From assembly GCA_028281445.1 (NCBI GenBank), contig JANQJW010000130.1, positions 1-64,000 of the forward strand: 64,000 bases of DNA, written 5' to 3'. The stretch comes from Planctomycetota bacterium (GTDB lineage Bacteria; Planctomycetota; PLA2; JAEUHO01). The position numbers were made by a program, and so were the translations under genes. Below the pieces are notes generated by a model. That model did no database searches. It saw nothing but the letters and a program-made list of their open reading frames with translations, and had not been told where the DNA came from. Shown here piece by piece: positions 17,123 through 25,572 of the stretch; position 1 is the stretch's first letter; the number at the start of each line of letters is the position of its first letter.

Positions 17123-18805
17123 ATGGGCGCGCGCATGGCATCCGCACGAACCCAACTCACCGCAGGGCTCACGCTCTTCCTGGTCGCCGTCACGGCCGTG
17201 CCCGGGTGGACGAAGGGCGACTACAAGGCGGAGAAACAGCGCTACGAGGCTTACCTCGAGCGGCCGTCGTTGTGGATGCGCCACCGCGGGCGCAAGTACT
17301 TCGCGGACACCAAGGACATGCGTGCGCTCGCCATCCTCGCGAAGAGCTACGCGCGTCCCGAAGCGCCGAAGGACCACGTCAAGTACCTCCTGGCATCCGC
17401 CTGCGCCGATCGCTTCACCTCCCCGCCGCATGTGCGCGGCTTCGAGGCCTGGCGCAAGAAGCACAAGAAGGCCCAGGATGCGTGGCTGTGGTACCGCACC
17501 CTCGCCGTGGACTGGCGCAACGACGGCCCGGACGCACTCCTCGACACCGCGCGGAGCCGGCACGACTTCTTCATTCGCCTCGCGGCTGTCGAGCAGCTCG
17601 CGGCGCGGCGCGACGAGCTCGTCATCCCGCTAATCATCGAGCTCATGGGCAGTCCGCCGTCGCGGCCGCTCGACCGCGCGCTGCTCGTGGAGACAGCAGC
17701 CCAGGTGCTGTACCTGGAACGCGGCAAGCGCACGACGAAGCCGTGGACCGACCTGGCCGAGCTCGTGATCGCGACACTCGACGACTCGAAGACGCCCGCC
17801 CGTACGCGCCTCACGATCGCGCGTCGCCTCGCGTTTGCGTTCAAGACGCCCCACCGCTATCTGGATGGAGATCCTTGGCGCGAGCACCTCAAGGCTCAGA
17901 AGCCGAAGGTCTTCGTGAACACCGACCCGAACCGTCCGCGCGGAGCCCACTTCCTCGGAATCCGCGGCACCGGCTCACGGGTGGTTTACCTGGTCGACAT
18001 GTCCGACTCGATGCTCACCCCGCTGACGGCGAAGGAGCTCGCGGCGTTGCGGGAAGCGCCGAAGACGGAGACGAAGGACGACAAGGCCTCGGGCGAAGCC
18101 GGCATCGCGGATCTTCCGTGGCGCCGCATCCGCACGCGCTTCGACGCCGCGCGCGAGTTCCTGAAGCTCTCGCTGCGCCAGCTCGAGCCCGAGCAGCACT
18201 TTTGCGTCATCGTGTTCGGGAGCCAGGCCGATCTGCTCAAGGCCACGGCGTGCCTGAAGCCGGCCAAGGAGAAGCACGTCGAGAAGGCGATCGCGGAGAT
18301 CGACACCATCGTGGCGGGGCCGAAGAAGGCGAACCGCCCCTACGGGACGCTACGCGGGTACACCAACGTGCACGGCGCGCTGCACCGCGCCTTCAAGGTG
18401 CATGACGCGGGCCTCGCCAAGGCGTTCGAGTACGTGGACCCGAAGGCGATCGAGCGCGGGTGTGACACGATCTTCCTGCTATCCGACGGGGATCCGACGT
18501 GGGACGACTGGCCCGCGCGCGACCTGCTCGAGGCCGAGGACGACTCCGGCGACCCGGAGTCCCGCGGCAAGACCGAACGCGGCAAGACGGGCCACTTCTA
18601 TGGGCCGTACGCCGTCAAGTCGGCCATCACCGACGATCTGACCCGCCTCAACCTCTTCCGCAAGGTCGAGATCCACTGCATCGGCATCGGCGAGGCGAAC
18701 ATCCGCTTCCTGAAACAGATTGCCCACAACGGGTTGGGACAGGTGCGGATTCTTCCGGAGCCCAAGAAGAAGCCGGCTGTAAAGGTCAAGAAGACCAAAC
18801 GCTGA
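17123..18805 (+). CDS. exported VWA-domain protein
   Basis: This 560-residue protein has a signal peptide (residues about 5-30), a helical HEAT-like region (about 60-250) and a von Willebrand factor A domain (about 285-530). The metal-ion site is intact: DMSDS at 292-296, the Thr in GYTNVHGAL and the Asp in LLSDGDPTWD. The VWA is interrupted by a charged insert (EAPKTETKDDKASGEAG). VWA proteins bind protein partners through a divalent cation. An in-frame ATG at 17135 is an equal candidate start; neither has a clear ribosome site. The tail is basic (KKKPAVKVKKTKR). Function is unknown beyond envelope protein binding. Confidence 0.82.
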   Translation: MGARMASARTQLTAGLTLFLVAVTAVPGWTKGDYKAEKQRYEAYLERPSLWMRHRGRKYFADTKDMRALAILAKSYARPEAPKDHVKYLLASACADRFTSPPHVRGFEAWRKKHKKAQDAWLWYRTLAVDWRNDGPDALLDTARSRHDFFIRLAAVEQLAARRDELVIPLIIELMGSPPSRPLDRALLVETAAQVLYLERGKRTTKPWTDLAELVIATLDDSKTPARTRLTIARRLAFAFKTPHRYLDGDPWREHLKAQKPKVFVNTDPNRPRGAHFLGIRGTGSRVVYLVDMSDSMLTPLTAKELAALREAPKTETKDDKASGEAGIADLPWRRIRTRFDAAREFLKLSLRQLEPEQHFCVIVFGSQADLLKATACLKPAKEKHVEKAIAEIDTIVAGPKKANRPYGTLRGYTNVHGALHRAFKVHDAGLAKAFEYVDPKAIERGCDTIFLLSDGDPTWDDWPARDLLEAEDDSGDPESRGKTERGKTGHFYGPYAVKSAITDDLTRLNLFRKVEIHCIGIGEANIRFLKQIAHNGLGQVRILPEPKKKPAVKVKKTKR

Positions 18806-18873
18806 CCTACGCGCCAACGGGTTGCCCAACAGCTTTCTTGCCGCAGCCCCGCTCCCGGTGCACGCTGGAAACC

Positions 18874-19335
18874 ATGCGCGCGGTGGGAGTCCTCTTCACG
18901 GTCATGGCCCTGGTCCTGGTCCAGGCTCCGTGGATCATGTGCAACTGCGAGGGGGAAGCCGGGTGCGGACCGCTTTTCGCCGACTGCAAGTGCCTCGGCC
19001 ATCACGCCGAGGAGCACGCGAAGAAGCACGGTCACCACCACCATGGGCATGGCTCGCACAATCACCACCACGGCCATCACCACCATGGCGATCCGCACCA
19101 TGACGATGAGGGTGGTGACGACGAAGGGCCGTGCGAGCACGTCGGCTTCCGCGTGCCAATGGGCACGATGCCGGCGCCGGTCGGTCTCGACGCGCCCGTT
19201 CTCACCCTCGATCTCGCCCTGATCTTCGACGCGCCCGTCATGACGGTCTGCGCGCCGCAGCTTCCCGAGCGCATCGAACCACCACCGGGGCCACACATCG
19301 CCCCATCGGTCGTCACCGAGCGCCTGCTCCTCTGA
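18874..19335 (+). CDS. small His-rich exported protein of the metal efflux cluster
   Basis: The 153-residue product has a hydrophobic leader (MRAVGVLFTVMALVLVQ), a Cys cluster (CNCEGEAGCG then CKC, about residues 23-40) and a His-rich stretch (about 43-85) with many HHHHG runs, which strongly suggests binding of Zn, Co, Ni or Cu outside the membrane. It sits 50 bases before the CzcC-like gene on the same strand, so a metal buffering or sensing role beside the RND efflux system is likely. It does not match a named family that I can recognise. Confidence 0.72.
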   Translation: MRAVGVLFTVMALVLVQAPWIMCNCEGEAGCGPLFADCKCLGHHAEEHAKKHGHHHHGHGSHNHHHGHHHHGDPHHDDEGGDDEGPCEHVGFRVPMGTMPAPVGLDAPVLTLDLALIFDAPVMTVCAPQLPERIEPPPGPHIAPSVVTERLLL

Positions 19336-19376
19336 TCGAACGATTCTCGCTGTTTCCAGCCTGATCATTCGTTCGA
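19336..19376 (+). promoter_or_regulatory. dyad upstream of the CzcC-like gene
   Basis: TCGAACGA at 19336-19343 and TCGTTCGA at 19369-19376 form an 8-bp perfect inverted repeat, centres about three helical turns apart, in the 50-bp gap between the His-rich gene and the CzcC-like gene. The right arm touches the GAGGAG ribosome site. It could be an operator or an mRNA hairpin acting on translation. Confidence 0.4.
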
Positions 19377-19385
19377 GGAGTATTC

Positions 19386-20759
19386 ATGGTTCGTTCTTGC
19401 CCCCCTTGGGGCCGTGCTGCGCTTTGCGCAGTCACGCTGACGCTCTGCAGCGCGTGTAGCAGCGCGCCGCCTCGCAAGCCGCTCGACTGTCGGGCGCTGC
19501 TCGACGAGGTGCGCACGGCTCGTTCGGCCGCGCCGTTGGGCAGCGTGATGACGCTCGACGAGGCGACCGCGATCATGCGGCGCAACAACCCGGCGATCCA
19601 GGAGGCGCGTGCCAACTGGTCCGTCGCCGCGCGCGTCGCGAGCGTCCGTACACCGCCCCCCAATCCCGAGATCGCGCTCGGCCCCGTGTTGCTCTGGGGA
19701 CTCGGCGTCGCCTCGCCGCCGGGCGCCGGTGTCGAGTCCGCCCTGTCCTGGGCGATTCCGCTGGCGCAGATGCACGTACTCCAGGATCACGTGAACGCCG
19801 TGCTGCGCGAAGCCGCCTTCGCGGAAGCCGCGGCGATCGAGCGCGGCGAGTACCTCTCGCTGCGCAGCGACTACATGCTCGCCGCGCTCGAGCTCGAACG
19901 TGTCGCGGCCTGGGACGACATCAACAAGGCGTCGGAAGACGGCGCAGCCATCGCCCGGCGTCTCGTGGACGCGGGGCAGGCGACGGCCATCGACGTGCGG
20001 CTCCTCGACCTGACGGTCGAGCGCACGCGTGCGGCCCGGCTCGCCGCCAGGGGCCGTGCGAACGAACGGCGTACTGCGCTTGCAGGTCGCATGGGCCTCT
20101 CGCCGAGTGGCGTGGTCGCCCCGTCCAGCGTGCTGGTCCCGGCGCTCGACGCCAACGTACCGGACCTCGACGCGGTCAAGGCCGCCGTCGTTTCGCAGCA
20201 CCCGGATCTCGCCGTGCTGCGCGCGCAGTACCTCGTTGCGGAGAAGCAGCTGCGCCTCGAAGCCGGCCGCGCGATTCCCGGTTTCGGCTTCCGGGGCTCC
20301 TACGAACGCGAGCTCGGCGTCGATCGCGTCGGGCTGCCCTTCGCGCTCGAGATTCCCATCTTCGATCGAAACCAGCCGGGCATCGCGCGCGCATGCGCGG
20401 AGCGCGACCGGATCCGCACGCGCTATGTGGCCGCCTTGCAGCGGCTACTGAGTGGCGTCGAGACGGCATACGCGCGCCTGCAAACGGAGCGCACGCGACT
20501 CGATGTGATGCAGGCGAAGGTGCAGCCGGCTTCACAGAAGACCGTGGAGGCCGCCAGAGCGAGTCTGGAGGTCGGCAGCATGGATCCCCTGCGCGTGGTC
20601 GAGGTCCTGCGCGCGGAGCGCGACGTCGCGCTCGAAGCCATCGACGCCCGCATCGACGTCTACGAGGCCTGGGCCGGTCTCGAACAGGCGGCCGGCGTAC
20701 CGCTGCTGCACTGGCCCACCGTTGTCTCGTCTGCACCGGCGGGCGGAGAGGGGAACTGA
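19386..20759 (+). CDS. CzcC/CusC-type outer membrane efflux lipoprotein
   Basis: The 457-residue protein is a TolC-superfamily outer membrane factor. It has a signal peptide ending in a lipobox-like LCSAC and two long helical repeats: MTLDEATAIMRRNNPAIQEARANW opens the first, and QHPDLAVLRAQYLVAEKQLRLEAGRAIPGFGFRGSYERELG marks the second with its beta-strand. It forms the outer membrane channel of the tripartite metal efflux pump with the next two products. GAGGAG lies 6 bases before ATG 19386. The next gene starts 1 base after its stop. Confidence 0.88.
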   Translation: MVRSCPPWGRAALCAVTLTLCSACSSAPPRKPLDCRALLDEVRTARSAAPLGSVMTLDEATAIMRRNNPAIQEARANWSVAARVASVRTPPPNPEIALGPVLLWGLGVASPPGAGVESALSWAIPLAQMHVLQDHVNAVLREAAFAEAAAIERGEYLSLRSDYMLAALELERVAAWDDINKASEDGAAIARRLVDAGQATAIDVRLLDLTVERTRAARLAARGRANERRTALAGRMGLSPSGVVAPSSVLVPALDANVPDLDAVKAAVVSQHPDLAVLRAQYLVAEKQLRLEAGRAIPGFGFRGSYERELGVDRVGLPFALEIPIFDRNQPGIARACAERDRIRTRYVAALQRLLSGVETAYARLQTERTRLDVMQAKVQPASQKTVEAARASLEVGSMDPLRVVEVLRAERDVALEAIDARIDVYEAWAGLEQAAGVPLLHWPTVVSSAPAGGEGN

Positions 20760-20760
20760 C

Positions 20761-22371
20761 GTGCGTGCCCTTGGAATGATCGTGTTCTGCATCGTGCTCG
20801 CCGGACTCGGCGCTGCCGGCGGCTGGCTGGCCTCGATGCGCAAGACGCAGGCGCCGGACGACGGCCCGGGCCACGAAGACGAGGCGGAAGCACACGCTGA
20901 CGAAGGCCTGTCCCCGCAGGCCCTCAAGAATCTCGGCGTCGAGGTGATGCCGGTGAAGCTCGGCACCTGGATCCGCTCCGTCGAGATCCAAGCCGTGGTC
21001 GCGGATCGCCCTGAGAACCACCGTCCGGTCGTCGCACCGCTCGGGGGCCGCATCACGGCGGTGCACGTCGTGACGGGAGCGCGGGTCAACGCGGGGCAGC
21101 CCATCGCCACGATCGCGCGCGATCCGATCCCGCGTCCGAAGTCCGAGTTCACCGGCCAGATCCTGTTACCCATCAGCGAAGACGTACACGAAGCGGCCGA
21201 GAGCCTGCGCAATGCCCGCCAGCGGCTGGACATCGCACGGCGCGAGCTCGCACGACTCCAGTCCGTCCGCGAGGCCGGGAGCAACCTGCCGCTCGTGGCG
21301 CGCAACCGGTTGATCGAGCTGAGCTACGAGAAGGAGCGCGCGGAGCTCGCCGTTCGCAACGCACGACACGAACTCGACCGCCACGGCGTGACGGCGCCGG
21401 AGTGCTCGACGATCGAGGGCGGCGGCGAATGCCCGCCCAATCCGAGCCTGTGGGCGCGGGTGCTACGCGTGAACGGCCTTTGGAGCGGAGCCGCAGACCG
21501 CATCATGAAGGCCCTGCCCGAGGCGACGCGGGAGCTGCCGTGGGCGATCGCCGCTGTGGGCGAGCTGTCGGCAGCCGGCCTGGCGACGGACGCGCTGGCG
21601 AAGGTCATGGAGACGACGCCCGAGGCGGCGCAGCGCTTCGCCGAGGTTGCCGGTCTGCTCCTGCAAGGTACGCCGCTCGAGACCGTGGCGTTGCTCGCGC
21701 GGATCGGCGCACTGGAACCGCATCTCGTCGTGCGGGCGCCCACGGGCCATGCGCCGGACTACGACGTGCACGAGGTCACGGTGCGGGTCGGCCAAGCGGT
21801 CAAGGACGGCGACGAGATCGTCGAGCTCTATGACGCACGCAGCATGTGGCTGAAGGTCACCCCGGTGGGGTCGGAGATCGCAGCGGTCGTCGCGGCGATC
21901 GAGAACGACGTGCTGGGCGCGGCGGAGCCGCTGATCGAAGGTGCCGGCCCGCGACTCGAAGGCGTCGACGTCCAGAATCTCCACACGCACAAGGGCGAAG
22001 GCGAGATCGCCTACGCGATCATCGAGAACACGCCCTTGCCCGGCAGCGGGCCGCGCACCTGGCGGCTGCGACCGGGGACGCGCTACGCACTCCGACTACC
22101 GACGACGAAGCTCGAAAAGCGTTGGGTGCTCCCCGTCGGCGCAGTCACCGAAGACGGAGCCGAGCTCGTGGTGTTCGTCCAGGACGGTGCGTCGTATCGC
22201 GCCGTACCGGTCCACATCGAGGACCGAACCGCGCAGCAAGTTGTCATCGCCAACGACGGCAGCTTGTTCCCCGGTGATCCGGTCGTAGTTCGCGGGGCCT
22301 TCGCGCTCGGCCTTGCTCTCCAGAAGGGCAAGGGCGGGGACACGGGCGGCCACGGCCACAGCCACAACTAG
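20761..22371 (+). CDS. CzcB/CusB-type periplasmic adaptor with large insertion
   Basis: This 536-residue membrane fusion protein has an N-terminal anchor, an acidic His-containing linker, a lipoyl/barrel half (VVAPLGGRITAVHVVTGARVNAGQP), a coiled-coil hairpin (about residues 140-210), the second lipoyl half (VTVRVGQAVKDGDEIVELYDARSMWLKVTP) and C-terminal barrels, ending in GGHGHSHN. About 100 residues between the hairpin and second lipoyl half (about 210-325) are extra relative to usual CusB-type proteins and are helical. The GTG start at 20761 follows GAGAGGGGAAC and the previous stop by 1 base. It couples the RND pump to the outer membrane channel. Confidence 0.87.
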   Translation: MRALGMIVFCIVLAGLGAAGGWLASMRKTQAPDDGPGHEDEAEAHADEGLSPQALKNLGVEVMPVKLGTWIRSVEIQAVVADRPENHRPVVAPLGGRITAVHVVTGARVNAGQPIATIARDPIPRPKSEFTGQILLPISEDVHEAAESLRNARQRLDIARRELARLQSVREAGSNLPLVARNRLIELSYEKERAELAVRNARHELDRHGVTAPECSTIEGGGECPPNPSLWARVLRVNGLWSGAADRIMKALPEATRELPWAIAAVGELSAAGLATDALAKVMETTPEAAQRFAEVAGLLLQGTPLETVALLARIGALEPHLVVRAPTGHAPDYDVHEVTVRVGQAVKDGDEIVELYDARSMWLKVTPVGSEIAAVVAAIENDVLGAAEPLIEGAGPRLEGVDVQNLHTHKGEGEIAYAIIENTPLPGSGPRTWRLRPGTRYALRLPTTKLEKRWVLPVGAVTEDGAELVVFVQDGASYRAVPVHIEDRTAQQVVIANDGSLFPGDPVVVRGAFALGLALQKGKGGDTGGHGHSHN

Positions 22372-22382
22372 GAACGTACCAA

Positions 22383-25300
22383 GTGCTTGACGCCATCATC
22401 GCCTGGTCACTGCGCCGACGCTGGCTCATTGCCGGCCTCGCCATCGCCGTCGCCGCTGCCGGCACGTGGGCGGGCGCACAGTTGCCGATCGACGTCCTGC
22501 CCGATCTCAACCGCCCGACCGTGACCATCATGACGGAGGCACACGGGCTCGTACCGGTCGATATCGAGCGGCTCGTGACGCGCCACATCGAGCGCGCGGT
22601 CAGCGGCGCGCCGGGCGTCGTACGGGTGCGCTCGAGCTCCGGCATGGGGCTGTCGGTCGTGTACGTGGAGTTCGACTGGGACACGGAAATCTACCGCAAT
22701 CGCCAGGTCGTGCAGGAGCGACTCCAGGCGGCCGCCGAGCGGCTGCCGGAAGAGGTCGTGCCGCACATGGCGCCCGTCTCGAGCCTGATGGGACAGATCC
22801 TCGTCGTCGGCGTACGCAGCAAGGACAACACGCGGAGCGCAACGGAGCTGCGCGCCCTCGTGGACCAGACGGTCAAGCTGCGGCTCTTGTCGGTGTCCGG
22901 CGTGGCTCAGGTCGTGAGCTCGGGCGGCGCGCCGCGCCAGCTCCAGGCCATCGTGAACACGCGCAAGCTCCTTGCGCACGGCGTCACGCTGCACGAGGTC
23001 GCCGAAGCACTGCGCACGGCCAACGTGAGCGGTTCGGGTGGGTATCTGCCCGTCGGCACCAAGGGGCCGCTCGTGTCCGTGACCGGCCTCGTCAAGAACG
23101 AGGCAGATCTCGCGGGCGCCGTCGTCCGCGACGATCCCGTGCGCCCGATCCTGCTGAGGGACGTCGCGGACGTGCGTTTCGGTCCGGCGGCGGTCTTGAT
23201 CGGCGCGGCGGGCATCGACGGCGGTCCGGGCATCAACGTCGTGGTCACCAAGCAGCCTGGCATCGACACCATCGAGCTGACGCAACGCATCGACCAGGAG
23301 CTCGCGCAGCTCCAGCAGAGCCTGCCCGACGATATCGAGATCCTGCCCGGGATCTACCGCCAGGCGGACTTCATCCAGCGTGCGGTGGACAACGTGGTCG
23401 ACGCCGTGCGCGACGGCGCGATCCTTGTGTTGATCGTGCTCATGCTCTTCCTGTTGAACGTGCGCACGACGATCATCACGTTGACGGCGATCCCGCTCTC
23501 CGTCGCGGTCACAGCACTGATTTTCTGGCTCGCCGACATCTCGATCAACACGATGACGCTCGGCGGACTCGCAGTCGCCATCGGGGCGCTCGTCGACGAC
23601 GCCATCGTCGACGTAGAAAACGTCTTCCGCCGGCTGAAGCAGAACAGTCGGCTGGAGGTCCCGCGTCGCTCTCTCGCTGTCGTGTTCCTGGCTTCCAGCG
23701 AGGTGCGCAAGCCCATCCTGATCGGGACGATCGTGGTGGCGGCTGTCTACCTCCCGCTCTTCGCCTTGCCCGGCATGGAAGGCCGGCTCTTCACGCCCAT
23801 CGGCTTCACCTACATCGTCAGCATCCTCGCGTCGCTCGTCGTTGCGTTGACGGTCACACCGGTGCTCTGTTCGTGGCTACTGCCGTCGGCCGCCGCGGCA
23901 CGCGAAGCCAGGGACGGCTGGCTCGTCCGCAAGCTGAAGAACGGCGCCGAATGGCTGATCCGTGTGAGCCTTGCACGCCCCGTCGCCGTATCAGCCACGG
24001 TCGGGGCCTTGTGCGTGATCGGCTTCTTCGTGCTGCTTGCCGGCGGGAGCGAGTTCCTGCCGCCGTTCAATGAAGGCTCGGCACAGGTCAACATCGTGCT
24101 GCCACCCGGTACGAGCATCGACACCTCCGACGAGTTCGGCCACCGCCTCGAGAACACGGTGATGGCGGTCGAGGGCGTGCAACACGTCGGCCGGCGCACG
24201 GGCCGCGCCGAAGGCGACGAGCACGCGATGGACGTGAACGTGACCGAGATGATCATCTCGTTCGACCCGGCGTCGACCCGCACGCGCGAGGAGGTCCTGC
24301 ACGACATCCGCGCTTCGGTCGATCGCGATCTGCCGGGCGTGAATACCTCCGCCGAGCAACCGCTGGGGCACCTGCTCTCGCACCTACTGTCGGGCGTCAC
24401 CGCGCAGGTGGCGATCAAGATCTCCGGCCCGGATCTGCGCGTGCTGCGCAACATCGCGGAGAAGGTCGAAGAGAGGCTGGGCACGATCGACGGCGTGACA
24501 GACCTGATGGTCGAGTTCCAGGTCCCGACCGAGCGGATCGAGGTCTCACCGCGACGCGAAGTGCTCGCGCGCCACGGCATGCGCGTCGAGGACCTTGCCG
24601 AGACCGTGGAGCTCGCGCTCGAGGGCGAGACGATCTCGACGCTCATGCGCGGCGAGTACTCGTACCCCATCGTCCTGCGCCTACGCGAAGAGGACCGAAC
24701 GGACGTCACGGCGCTGCGGCGCCTGCGCGTTCGCGGCGCGGACGGCGAAGTGCTCGCACTCGCCGACCTGGCAACCGTCGGTACGAGCTGGACCGTCAAC
24801 CAGGTCAGCCGGGAGAACCAGGTGCGTCGCCTCGTCGTATCGCACAACATCGAAGGCCGCTCCCTCGGCGAGGTTGTCACGGACGTCGAGCGGGCGCTGG
24901 ATCCGATCCGCGCGGAGCTGCCACCCGGTTACGAAATCCGCACGAGCGGACAGTTCGAAGCGCAGGAACAGGCCACGCGCATCATCGTGATCCTGTCCCT
25001 GGTCTCCCTGCTCGTCATGTTCCTCGTGCTCTTCACACACTTCCGGTCAGTCAATCTCGCGGTACAGGTGCTGCTCAACATCCCCGCGGCGTTCATCGGC
25101 GCCGTCGCGCTTCTGGCCATCACCAACCAGACGCTCTCCGTGGCGACGCTTGTCGGTCTCGTCGCCTTGGGCGGCATCGCGTCGCGCAACGGCATCCTGC
25201 TGATCGACCACTACATGCACCTGATGCGTGAAGAGGGAATGAAGTTCGGACCCGAGATGATCATCCAGGCGGGACGCGAGCGAATCGTACCCGTGATGAT

Positions 25301-25568
25301 GACGGCACTGACGAGCGGCATCGCGCTCGTCCCCTTGGTGCTCTCGCCCGGCGAGCCGGGTCGCGAGCTGCTCTACCCTGTAGCCACCGCCATCGTGGGC
25401 GGCCTCATCTCGAGCACGCTGCTCGACGTGCTGCTCACACCCGGCGTGTTCCTGTTGTTCGGTCGACGTGCCGCCCAGGCGACCGTCGAGCGCTACGATC
25501 CCAGTCGAATCCAGTCTGCGCAGATCGCTCTGACATTCGACGAGCCCCCGAAGAAGAAGAGGAGATGA
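22383..25568 (+). CDS. CzcA/CusA-type heavy-metal RND efflux pump
   Basis: The 1061-residue protein is a full-length HME-family RND transporter. It begins LDAIIAWSLRRRWLI, has QLPIDVLPDLNRPTVTIMTEA after the first membrane helix, and carries the TM4 motif GALVDDAIVDVENVFRRL whose acidic residues are expected to relay protons. Two large periplasmic loops and a duplicated membrane half are present, ending with a basic tail EPPKKKRR. It exports divalent or monovalent metal ions using the proton gradient; which metal is not fixed by sequence. GTG 22383 follows AGGAA. It is the pump of the 18874-26973 operon. Confidence 0.92.
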   Translation: MLDAIIAWSLRRRWLIAGLAIAVAAAGTWAGAQLPIDVLPDLNRPTVTIMTEAHGLVPVDIERLVTRHIERAVSGAPGVVRVRSSSGMGLSVVYVEFDWDTEIYRNRQVVQERLQAAAERLPEEVVPHMAPVSSLMGQILVVGVRSKDNTRSATELRALVDQTVKLRLLSVSGVAQVVSSGGAPRQLQAIVNTRKLLAHGVTLHEVAEALRTANVSGSGGYLPVGTKGPLVSVTGLVKNEADLAGAVVRDDPVRPILLRDVADVRFGPAAVLIGAAGIDGGPGINVVVTKQPGIDTIELTQRIDQELAQLQQSLPDDIEILPGIYRQADFIQRAVDNVVDAVRDGAILVLIVLMLFLLNVRTTIITLTAIPLSVAVTALIFWLADISINTMTLGGLAVAIGALVDDAIVDVENVFRRLKQNSRLEVPRRSLAVVFLASSEVRKPILIGTIVVAAVYLPLFALPGMEGRLFTPIGFTYIVSILASLVVALTVTPVLCSWLLPSAAAAREARDGWLVRKLKNGAEWLIRVSLARPVAVSATVGALCVIGFFVLLAGGSEFLPPFNEGSAQVNIVLPPGTSIDTSDEFGHRLENTVMAVEGVQHVGRRTGRAEGDEHAMDVNVTEMIISFDPASTRTREEVLHDIRASVDRDLPGVNTSAEQPLGHLLSHLLSGVTAQVAIKISGPDLRVLRNIAEKVEERLGTIDGVTDLMVEFQVPTERIEVSPRREVLARHGMRVEDLAETVELALEGETISTLMRGEYSYPIVLRLREEDRTDVTALRRLRVRGADGEVLALADLATVGTSWTVNQVSRENQVRRLVVSHNIEGRSLGEVVTDVERALDPIRAELPPGYEIRTSGQFEAQEQATRIIVILSLVSLLVMFLVLFTHFRSVNLAVQVLLNIPAAFIGAVALLAITNQTLSVATLVGLVALGGIASRNGILLIDHYMHLMREEGMKFGPEMIIQAGRERIVPVMMTALTSGIALVPLVLSPGEPGRELLYPVATAIVGGLISSTLLDVLLTPGVFLLFGRRAAQATVERYDPSRIQSAQIALTFDEPPKKKRR

Positions 25569-25572
25569 CCTC

